Origin: Limnomonas spitsbergensis
Lineage: Eukaryota > Chlorophyta > Chlorophyceae > Chlamydomonadales
Length of the DNA: 64,000 nt
Direction of reading: 5' to 3'
Assembly (NCBI GenBank): GCA_037349105.1
Contig: JAYJMM010000017.1
Location: 2,170,001-2,234,000 of the forward strand
The position numbers and the translations under genes were made by a program. The notes under the pieces were generated by a model. That model had not been told where the DNA came from, made no database searches, and worked only from the letters and a program-made list of their open reading frames with translations. Below, one piece after another: positions 23,027 to 40,700 of this stretch (positions are counted from its first letter, which is position 1; every line of letters starts with the position of its first letter).

Positions 23027-23289
23027 CCTTCCCCCTCACATAGGAGGATGGCTCTGGCTTTGGTTGAGGACGTGGTCGACTTTGTTGAGGGCTAGTCTGC
23101 TATCTTAGTTTTGCCTCCCTGGGGACTGGCTCTTTCCCTTTTTGTCTCTTTCTTGCCTTCAGAGGCAAGGATCCTCCGGCCTGCCTTTCCGTTTTCTGAA
23201 GGGGTGGTTTTCCTTGCCCTTCTGTCTTTCCTCTAGCCTCTACTTACTTTCCTCTTTCCTCCCAGCCAGACAGATCGTCAGATAGCCCG

Positions 23290-23820
23290 CAGGCAGGGGT
23301 GGGAGGCCTTGTTTTTTGCACTTTCAGTTGAGCTTTTTGATGGCTAGTCTCTTCAGGGGCAGGGGATACGGCTTGCCCGGCCTTCGTGTTTTTGTTGTTG
23401 GGTGGGTGAACTTGCTATTAGTTGCCTCCTCTCGTGCCTTCTCTCTTGAAGTTCCTAGCTGTCTTTTTGTTTGCCGACGTGGCCGAGCTTCATTTCAGCA
23501 TGGCCCAGAGGTGCAATGTCATTAATTCGTCTCATTCTTGTGTAAAAAACGATATTACCCTGTGTCGAGTAATTTCCCTTAAAATCACGTCCGTCCTTGT
23601 GCCCCCGCCTCCCTGGACACATCGACCCCCCCCCCCACCCTTGGGTGAAACAACATTTTGATACCAGATTTGTAGTGCTCTCATTAGACCTTTGGGGTGA
23701 TAAGGTACATAATTGTTTTTCTGCCCCCCCCCCTCGGCTGAGAGTACCAGAATGATCCTACATAACGGAGATAGTGAATCAAGTTACACCTCTGGCCCTG
23801 CTCAAAAAAAAATCGGACGG
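23290..23820. mobile_element. MITE family right end and an opposed partial left end
   Basis: 23330-23525 contains 'ttgatggctagtctcttcag', 'gacgtggccgagcttcattt' and 'ggcccagaggtgcaatgtca', in the same order as 17340-17566. 23777-23818 has the opposite-oriented 'agttacacctctggccctgc'. Between them is C-rich unique sequence. Confidence 0.6.
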
Positions 23821-24287
23821 ATATTGAATATGGTGAGGCCAGGTCAACAACCAGAGGATCATCCAACTCATTTCGGTCTCATGATCCGGCTGTCTTTCGA
23901 AGGCCATCAGAAAGCTAGTTCACTCCCTGCGCAACATGGACCATGGACCACGGCAACAGTCAGCCCTGCGCAACAGCCGCAGTGTAAATGGCATCTTAAC
24001 AGTCTGAGAGCCATTTGAATTTCGCACGACCATGCTGCACTCGCGAAAGCCTTTAGGACGCAGGTGGACCTATGCGCCGCATGGACTAAGGAACTACAAC
24101 AAAACTGCTACAGCGGATTGGAGCATGAAGTTCCCACCAGTCCCCGACCCACTACTTGCCCAAAAACACATTCCCCCTTCGATGCTGGCGAGTATGGGCC
24201 TTGCAGGTGGCCTTATTCTTTGCTTGCTCCTCGTGGCAGGCCGCAAAGCGCCCCTGTGCATCCAGCCAGTAGGCAGCAGGGCCACGC

Positions 24288-30178
<5,891 letters not shown>

Positions 30179-30409
30179 CGTATGTATTGTTGATGTCCGA
30201 CCAATGGTTGGCCTCGAGCCGTCGTCCTCAATATTGACACACTGATTATTACCCGTCACGGAGGGTTTAGGATCCAGGTTACAAGCACGGTTTCGGAGAC
30301 TCGCGAGAAAGTGCTTTTTGACAGGTTTTTGGGGAGCATTCTGAAGTAGCCACCAGGCAAGTAGAGCGAACTATTTCTTGTGATAACGCCCATGATTTGA
30401 ATTCACATA

Positions 30410-30590
30410 AAGATGCAGCTGGGGCAATCTGATCCGACAGCATCTCGGCTAGATCCTCAGGGCTCGGGGAATCTAGTTTGGAATCTAGTGCCTCCAGAGC
30501 CCAAGCTAGTTCCCCATCAACACACTTCAGCCTTTGGAGAACCTCGCAACGATCCCTTCCATTGGTGAGTTGCATCCGAGAACAAGCATA
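30410..30590 (-). other. Possible coding stretch of unknown product
   Basis: The minus-strand frame reads MQLTNGRDRCEVLQRL, GELAWALEALDSKLDS and PSPEDLAEMLSDQI, which has the residue pattern of a helical/coiled-coil protein rather than random DNA. It lies upstream of MetAP2 exon 1 on the same strand. It could be an exon of a separate small gene or a chance frame. No family was recognised. Confidence 0.25.
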
Positions 30591-31251
30591 CCATACATCA
30601 ATATGTGCCCTACAGAGGCGCATGTCCCTGACTGCCGGTCCTAGGCATGCAGTAGTGTGTATTGTATTCACACCACACCACCTCTGGCCACCGCTGAGCA
30701 GCCACCACGGGCCACCAAGTTTAGACCGATATACGGCCAGTGGCCCAAGCAGCAGGGCTTGCAGCAACAGGCCCCCTGGGCCGTAGCGCGTAGGCCATTA
30801 TTGGGCTGACTTGTTCAGCCTGAACTGTACTTATGTAGGATCTGAAGCCTCCTTAAACAAGCAGTGGCTAGCCGGCATTCAATGAGGGCTGCCCCCCATT
30901 CATTAACAGCTCCTTCATCGAGTCTCCGCCTTCCAGGGTCATTGAAATAGGCTGTGCCCTCTGACTTGCAAGACGGAAGCAAGGAAGAGAAAAAACAAGG
31001 CCACCTACTCCTTGTCAGCTTATTTCATCCGGGTCTTGATGAGCTGTGGAACTCGAGAGCAGCTGTTGGCGTAAAGGCTCCATGCCCGCCTTCCCCGATT
31101 CAGGCAGCCCTCCTAGCTAGGTTCCTTTCGTTGCTTTTGCCCAAAGTGTCAGCAGGGTTCTCAGTTTTTCCGCCTTCATTACAGCTGTGGCGCAAATTCG
31201 ATTCGGCTCGTCAAAGTCCCCCACCATGTACAATGCATCACATCAGCCCAG

Positions 31252-31591
<340 letters not shown>

Positions 31592-31750
31592 GGCCAAGAT
31601 CCCCCAGTCCCACAATTGTCCGCCGATTCGAAACACCCCCAACCCTCAACTCCAGTCGGGTCATGATCACTCACACGGCTGAAGTGTTGTCTTTTAGTTT
31701 CAATTTTGACCCCCCCTGCGGCCCATTTCCCCCTCCTTGTCCTCCTTCAG

Positions 31751-34700
31751 GCTCCGAGATGACACTGGATCCTCCCCTGAGGTGCTGGCCTACTTGGAGG
31801 AGGAGAACAGGTAACCTGCTAGTGCAGGGGGCAGATCCACTGAGTGGCTGCAGGGGGTCGATCTACTGAGTGGCTGCAGGGGGCAGATCCACAAGGAGCT
31901 CCCAGTCTGTAGGGGAATACAGATGGTCAGCCAAGGAAGGGTCCACTGGGTGCTGCATGGGAAGTTTTTTCTGGCTAGACCTGTTATAGGCAAAATCATC
32001 TGACCCTGTCAGGCCCTCATATAAGCGTGGAGTATTCAAATGTGGCGCTGACTAGACGCATCCATCAGGCACTGACTAGGCGCTGACTAGACGGATCCAC
32101 CAGGTGCTGACTAGGCGCTGACTAGACGGATCCATCAGGTGAAATAAACCTGTCTCTTTGGTTGGAAGCTCTGCTGCTTAGTAGCGTGCTGGCTGTTGCC
32201 GCCGTTTCATTTTGCCGCTGTCGTGTGCCCTCTCCCCAATGCCCAATGCGGTCCGGGGCACCTCAGCCTCCTGCAATAGACTGTCCATTTGAAATGCTGA
32301 CGCAACCTATTTGTTAGCCAGGAAGGTTCTGCTTCCTCCTGTCTCCACCTACCCCTCCGGAGCAAGGGGAGCCAGACACACATGAAAGCTAGCCCATCCT
32401 CCCCCCCCCCTGATGAGCTGCTCATCCCTGCTGACCTGGCCTGCTGACCTGGCTTGCTGACCTGGCTTGCTGACCTGGCCTGCTCCCGCCTGCCAGTACC
32501 TACCCACTTCACAAGGACAGACAGGCGCGGCTCATCCCTATCTGACTCCCTGCTCTCCTGTCTCCCTTGCCCCTTTCGTTTCCAAGATACCTGATATGCG
32601 CCTATGTCAGCTCCCGCCTGCCGCTGTACCGCCGGTACCTACCTTAAGATTTTCACACTTTTACAGTCCCGGGGCGTCTGAAGGCGATGGAGCCACGCGT
32701 CCACACTAATCATGCACCCCCTCCCATTAGGGACCAGAGGATACAACTCCCTGGGTCCAGGGCAGCATCGCTGTCATCTCATAGGCCTGGATCACTTTTT
32801 TCTTCGTGAATCAGCTGCATGTCAGCTACACGCTGGCCTGTGGCCAGAGGCCCAAGTTGTGGCCAGCCAAACTGCCTTGCGCACCAGTTGTGGGCCGGTC
32901 CTGGTTTGGTCTCAATCGGGCCTTAAGCAGCTTCTGGGCGGCCTGCCAAATGTAGAAAGGCCAGTTTCTTCTTTAAGAGTCTGGCCACTTGAAGAAGAAA
33001 CAGACCTTGCTTCTTTAGCCGAAAGAAGAAAAGCCAGTGCTTCTTGTTTCGGCTAAGATAAGTTTCTTGTTTGCTGTTCTAGCCGGAACAGGAAGCACTG
33101 GCCTGGATAGGAAGGAACCCGAGGCGACCCTAGCTCGCCAACGTCCCGCCCATCCATGGCCTCAGCAGCTGTTTGGTTTAGTGTGCACCAGACCCCCTTG
33201 GGCAGGCCGCTGGATGGTCACCACTGTGACGATGGGGACTTCAACCTGACAGGTCAGCTCCAGGTGGCCGATGCAGCAGGACTTGGTGCACCAGTCCCTC
33301 TCAGCCATAGGCTATGATGTAGCTGAATTGTAGCCAAGCTGTAGCTGAATTGTGGCTGAATTGTAGCTTAATAACCCTTAAATGAACACAATACCATATT
33401 ACCATGTATGTTTGTGATGGCACCCCTGATGGCTCCTCTGTAACAAAGCTTGACCCCCCTCTCTGCCTGTCCCCCTGCTGTGGTGTTCACCCAGGTATGC
33501 AGAAGCGGCCCTGCACCTGATTTCTCCGCCTGAGCAGGCCCGCCAGCTAATTGATGACATGGCCAGCAGGTGACAAATTAAGTCGGGGGGACGTTGGGCA
33601 AGGCAGGGGAGGTGTGTGTGTGGGGGGGGGGCGCATGTTAGACAGGGGTGGCGTGCAAAACAGGCAAAGGAGGCAAGGCAGGAAGGGCAGGCAAGGGGAG
33701 GGGGGCACACCGCAAGGGGCCAGTCTCCCTCTTCTTTATTAATGATATTTAGTATACCGGTACCGTAGATTTGCTTTGCCTTCCCTTATAATTAAACTTG
33801 TTTGGGGGATCCATGAATTCACTGATGATCGAATGTCGACGCCAGTTTTCAGCTGGGAATTAGAGTTTTTATGGCAGTTTGCCCTGAGGGCAGCATACAA
33901 GAATTCATTTGTTAATGCCTGAGGGAAGGCAAATGAGATCTATGGTAGAATACTAAGAATTCAAGAAAAAGTAGACAGGCCCTTTTACAAATATTTAGTA
34001 CATCATGCAAAGCAGGTCCCACCTGCCCATTCATCTTGTATGATCCCGGACATTGGCCTCAGCGTGCACCATGGAACACCCACACGGATGCTGAGAGCCC
34101 CTTGTGGATCATATAATGCGTACCGGTATTGAAAGTAAGGAGGCGAACGTAGGCATGGTAAATAAAGAGGGAACGGTCAAGAACAGAAGAGACATCAGGG
34201 CTTGTGCAAAAAGTGTGATGCGAACGTATCCCTCCAAGACAGGCGCCCTGTGACGCGGATTTCGCCTCTATGCCCCGCCTCTAGGATTCAGTTGACCTTC
34301 AAAGCGCTGGAAATCTCTTCACTCACGCCTTGACACTTCCTGCACCAATGGAGCATATGGGCTGCTGACGACGCTTGTAAACATGTGTGGAACCACAGCA
34401 CCCTTTCCTCCCTCACTCCTGGAACAGGGCACCTGACTGGGAGCGCTCTGCTGCCTGGCCTGGGGGCCCAATGACAGCCGCCAGCTGCGCCATTACAGGC
34501 TCTGCATCGGGCAGCCGGCAGCAGGAGCTGAGCGCTGCCCCGATCTCTGTAGGGAGTAAGGTCCCGGACGGCCTAGCTGACCAGGGGGCCCGTCATGGGC
34601 CGGAGAAGCTGTGGTGGTGGTACCATGAAGAGTGAGTTAATCCTGTGTAGCTCGGTGGATACAGCGACGCTTTCCCAAGGCGTAGGTGCAGGGTTTGAGA

Positions 34701-37700
34701 GACGGTAACAGCGCGGATGTGGCTTCGGCCCAGACTGCGCTGCTTCCTGAACTCGCACGCCTCCCACGGGGCATAGCTTTCTTTCGTCCTTTCTCGAGTC
34801 CTGCAGGCCCTAGACCCTGAACCTCAAACCCTAAGCCCCTGGCGTCAGCCCCCTTTGCTGCATACCCTTAACACAGACCAAAGGATATTAGAGAAGGGGT
34901 GTGGGCATTCGATAAATACGTTACACTGGGGTTCCTGCGGAGACAAGACCTCAACGCTCAACCTCAACCCTAAGTCTTTACCCTCGCCCCCTTACCCTTG
35001 ACCCTGGACTCACACCACGTTCCATGTGGGTCCTTGTTTCTATTTGCTCGTGTGTTTGATCCCATGACAGCTTTGTGTGTGATTAACAGCCTGGTGAAGG
35101 TTCATGGGGGAAAACCTGGTCTGGTGCTGGTGCTGCCCTCTGTGCAGTTCTGGGATTAGTCTACAACTCCCGTGCACCCAACCAAGTGCACAGTTCTGAG
35201 ATCCTTAATCCCCCCCCCCCCATGTCCTCACTTGCACATGGTCTTGCTGTCAACACTCCTCCCCATGTCCTCACTTACACGTATCCTCACTCCTCCCCAT
35301 GTCCTCACTCCTTCATTGTCCTGTTGTCCTCACTTCTCCCTGTGTAGGCGTGGACCTGGGCAGGACTATTGGTCCTTGGTGAGGTGCCCAGGGCCGGCCC
35401 CCGCGGTGTCTGAGGCGTCCGGCAACAAGCCGCGATATCCTGCAGATGGACCTCCCTCAGGGCTGGATGTGTGTGCGCTTTGCCCATCCTGTGCATCCAG
35501 GATAGGAGGGGGGTGGAAGGCAGAGGGGAGGGGGGAGGGACAGCAGGCTGAGGGGCGGGGGGAGGGACAGAAGGCAGGGGCAGGGTGCGCCCAGGCCAAC
35601 GCTGCGGCATCCCTGCTGGACGCGTCGACTACCGGGGGACAAGGCAGTGCTCCTGCATGTTCGATGGGGCTTGAGCAGCAGCAGCAACAACTACAGGAGC
35701 CACAGCAGCAGCAGAAGCGGCTGAAGCAACAGGAGGAGCAGAAGCAGGAGCAGAAGCAGCAGAAGCAGCCACAACAGCAACAGCAGAAAGAGCAGACGCA
35801 ACAGCAGCAGCGGCAGGTTGTGTTTGATGGCAACAAGGAGGCACACGGCCACTCCTTTATGGATGTGGGGGATACCAAGGTGGGATATCTCCTGGAGGTC
35901 TGCTGGTCTGCTCTATGGGGTTCATTCCTGCCCCACTGGCCAGGGGTTGTCTGCGGGTAGGCTGGAGTGCCACTTCTTCATATAATCAAGTTGTGGAGGT
36001 ACAAAGGTGAGCTGAGCTGCCAGGTGGAATAAATAAATAAACGATACGCCTTGAGGCGTGGATTACTTACCCGCAACTGTTTGGATCTGCCTGCCTGCTC
36101 TGAGCTGTCTGCCATAACTGGATTAATTTCTCAGCTGCTGTTTGCCTGAATGGTGTGTCTGTTGGATTTGGATTTATTTTGCAACCCTTGTTTGTAAGCC
36201 CGTGGTGTTTCGGTTGGATTTGAATCTAATGTGTAACCACTGATTGTTTGTACGGGCTTCTCATGTCTGGTATGAATGGAGTGCCGTAGCAAGAAATACT
36301 TGATGAGATGAGGATCAAGGGAAAAGGTTTTGATCTGAAGCTCAAGGTGAATCCTTGCTGCCCTGATAGCTTCAGTAGGGTATGGAGTGCATGCCCACAC
36401 CTACAGCCCTTAAACCCTTTACTGTAACCTTGCTACTTTGGTTGGTAGATCTAGAGGCCCTCCCTTGCCTGCCTTCTGCAGGTGTCCCCGGACGGCCGCT
36501 TCGTGGCTGCCACCGTCGACACTGCGGGGGGGGAGCAGTTCACGCTGCGCCTGCGCTGCATTGAGACGGGACACCCGATTACGCTCCCGCTGGCCGAGCC
36601 ACGTCCGCCTGCGTGCTGCCTGCGCCAGCTAAGCGCCAGCGGTGGCCAGACTGAGGACGGCGAGCAGGAGCAGCAGGGCGGCAAGCGGAAGGAGCGGGCG
36701 GGAGAGTGCGAGGGGCAGGGGGCGAGCGGTCAGAAAGAGCCACCTTGGCATACCCACCTGGGTGCTCCTTTGGAGTGGGGCTGCACGGAAGCTGGGGCAG
36801 TGGATGTTCCTGCGGTTCTGTTCCTTCTGGGCAGGTCCACTGGCAGCAGGGTGTCAGGAATGGTGCGTTGGAAACGTGGTCAGGGGCATATATGAGGAGG
36901 GCTATGAGGAGGTGGTATGAGGAGGGAGGACCAGTGTGTTGGCAATCGGTGTGTTGTTCTCAATGGGGATTTAGGAGGGGGCAGCAGGGCCTTGGGAACG
37001 GCAACCTGCTTTCAATGGAGGGATGAGGTGGGGGGAGCAGTGCGATGGCGAACGGTGAGTTAGCTACCTATACTCAAGAGGGTGGTGACGAGGGGGGGAT
37101 GCGTTTGCGGCCACATATCTTGGGAAGGTTGGGAGGACGAGACGGGTGAGGAGGGGGCCTGAACTCAGGGTGCGCGCTGCAGATGTCGAATTTGTGTGTC
37201 CGTCCATGTAGTGCTTGCCAGGGCCCCCCCACTACGTGGAGGAACACGTAGTGGAGGGTATTCCTAGGAGGAACACGTAGTGGAGGGTATTCCTAGGAGG
37301 AACACGTAGTGTAGGGTATTGCTAGGAGGAACACGTAGTGGAGGGTAATGCTAGGAGGAACACGTAGTGGAGGGTATTGCTAGGAGGAACACGTAGTGGA
37401 GGGTATTGCTAGGAGGAACACGTAGTGGAGGGTATTCCTAGGAGGAACACGTAGTGGAGGGTATTCCTAGGAGGAACACGTAGTGGAGGGTATTGCTAGG
37501 AGGAACACGTAGTGAAGGGTATTCCTAGGAGGAACACGTAGTGGAGGGTATTGCTAGGAGGAACACGTAGTGGAGGGTATTGCTAGGAGGAACACGTAGT
37601 GGAGGGTATTCCTAGGAGGAACACGTAGTGGAGGGTATTGCTAGGAGGAACACGTAGTGTAGGGTATTGCTAGGAGGAACACGTAGTGTAGGGTATTCCT

Positions 37701-40700
37701 AGGAGGAACACGTAGTGGAGGGTATTCCTAGGAGGAACACGTAGTGGAGGGTATTGCTAGGAGGAACACGTAGTGGAGGGTATTGCTAGGAGGAACACGT
37801 AGTGGAGGGTATTCCTAGGAGGAACACGTAGTGGAGGGTATTCCTAGGAGGAACACGTAGTGGAGGGTATTGCTAGGAGGAACACGTAGTGGAGGGTATT
37901 GCTAGGAGGAACACGTAGTGGAGGGTATTGCTAGGAGGAACACGTAGTGGAGGGTATTGCTAGGAGGAACACGTAGTGGAGGGTATTCCTAGGAGGAACA
38001 CGTAGTGTAGGGTATTCCTAGGAGGAACACGTAGTGGAGGGTATTCCTAGGAGGAACACGTAGTGTAGGGTATTGCTAGGAGGAACACGTAGTGGAGGGT
38101 ATTGCTAGGAGGAACACGTAGTGGAGGGTATTGCTAGGAGGAACACGTAGTGGAGGGTATTGCTAGGAGGAACACGTAGTGGAGGGTATTGCTAGGAGGA
38201 ACACGTAGTGGAGGGTATTCCTAGGAGGAACACGTAGTGGAGGGTATTGCTAGGAGGAACACGTAGTGGAGGGTATTGCTAGGAGGAACACGTAGTGGAG
38301 GGTATTCCTAGGAGGAACACGTAGTGGAGGGTATTGCTAGGAGGAACACGTAGTGGAGGGTATTCCTAGGAGGAACACGTAGTGGAGGGTATTGCTAGGA
38401 GGAACACGTAGTGGAGGGTATTGCTAGGAGGAACACGTAGTGGAGGGTATTCCTAGGAGGAACACGTAGTGGAGGGTATTGCTAGGAGGAACACGTAGTG
38501 GAGGGTATTGCTAGGAGGAACACGTAGTGGAGGGTATTGCTAGGAGGAACACGTAGTGGAGGGTATTGCTAGGAGGAACACGTAGTGGAGGGTATTCCTA
38601 GGAGGAACACGTAATGGAGGGTATTGCTAGGAGGAACACGTAGTGTAGGGTATTCCTAGGAGGAACACGTAGTGGAGGGTATTCCTAGGAGGAACACGTA
38701 GTGGAGGGTATTGCTAGGAGGAACACGTAGTGGAGGGTATTCCTAGGAGGAACACGTAGTGGAGGGTATTCCTAGGAGGAACACGTAGTGGAGGGTATTG
38801 CTAGGAGGAACACGTAGTGGAGGGTATTGCTAGGAGGAACACGTAGTGGAGGGTATTGCTAGGAGGAACACGTAGTGGAGGGTATTCCTAGGAGGAACAC
38901 GTAGTGGAGGGTATTCCTAGGAGGAACACGTAGTGGAGGGTATTGCTAGGAGGAACACGTAGTGGAGGGTATTCCTAGGAGGAACACGTAGTGGAGGGTA
39001 TTCCTAGGAGGAACACGTAGTGGAGGGTATTCCTAGGAGGAACACGTAGTGGAGGGTATTCCTAGGAGGAGCAGGTTGTTCATATTCCTGTTTTGTACAG
39101 CTGTCATTGGGTGTCAGAAGGCCATGCGACCTGTGCACGAAAGCATGCAAACACATATATATATGACAAAGGGATAGAAAACTCTCGGCCCCAGACAACA
39201 GAACATGACAGATATCCGAAAATTCGTTCACACACTTCCACCGTCCTGGTTTTTCAGGTACTTTCTCTGGAGCTGGGCACAGGCAAGGGCGGCATGGGAG
39301 GTAGCCCTGTACACGCGGCTGCAGGCAATGGCGGCAGCGGAGGGCATCCACTACATGCGGCGGCTGATGGTGCTGCTGTCCATGTTTTGTACCAGGATCG
39401 GGATCCAGGAGCAGAGCTTTCCTTACGCAAGAGTGGGGATGGTCGATTCCTCATCCTTGAGTCAAAACGGTCCGCGGTGAGAGGGGGGGCATATAGGCCA
39501 GGGTGAAGGGCGGCCAAGTAGGACGCCCTTCTACACTGCCTTCATCAGGTCCTTGTATCACGGTGTGGGTGTGAGCGTGTTCACGACAAAGTGTCTGATG
39601 CAAAGTGTTAAGTGAGTTTTGCCAACGGTAGGGTTCCCAGCCACACCCACGCATCCACACAACCCATGCAAATCACACCATCCACCCAACCCACAGCATC
39701 TTAGCGCGCTGTTCCACTGAACTGCCCTGCCGCGACCCGTCCTTGACGCTGGAGGAGCACGCTCTCAGCCCCCCCAACTGTCGCTTGCCCCCATGCTAAA
39801 CTGTTTGGGAAGCTTGCCCCCCACCTCCAATCTTGGGGCCCAGGCTCCAGGTTTCAGATGGTTTGTTGGCCTCATACCGCGCCGACCTTGCCCATCGCTT
39901 TCAGAATGCCCAACCCGCTCCCGCAGCAAGAGTGCCCTTGACCGGCCTGCCGGCATCCGCCCCTGTCCTGCCACTCTGCTGAAATTCCATTCCCATACCC
40001 ATTCCCATACCCATGCCCATGCTTATACCCATGCTCATGCTTATACCCATGCTCATGCTCATGCTCTGTTTCATCAGGGTGACACCCAAGTGCTCCTGCT
40101 TCCCAATAGCTACCGTTGTAGCAGTGGAGAGGCGCCTCCCTGGAGGGAGGTGCAGCTGGGGGTTGATCAGCTGGATTACTTGAGGGTGAGGAGGGGCTAT
40201 GGAGCCAGGGGTGGGTGGGTGGGTATCTAAGCAGCAGTGGTGTGGAGCCCTCCTAGAGGAAGTTGCAGCTGGAGCAGAGCAGCTGGACTAAGTCTCTGAG
40301 CAGAAGGGGGGGGCAGACCCGATGGATTACTTGAGATTGAGGAAAAGCTCCACAGCCGCGACTCCGTGAGGGATTGATCTCTATTCAAGGTCTGCAGATA
40401 CTCAGATAGTACCCACAGCCCCCTTCCGAGTCCAATGTGGGGAGGTAGCAGTTATTTCCCCCTGATCCTGCTTCTGCTCCCAGGTGCTACTGTTCCCATT
40501 TGTTATCCACGTCCCTAAAGTGCGCCCCTCCTGACTCCCAGGGGGATGCCTGGGGTTTGATTGGTACATCATATTATAGGACAGGGATGGCCTGTGAGTC
40601 TTTCCTGGCCAGAGTCTCAAGTTTATTTTCTTCTGATCCCTGACCCCCCGCACCTTGCAACCCCTGCCAGAGGGATGCCTGGGACGACTGGTTGGCCATT

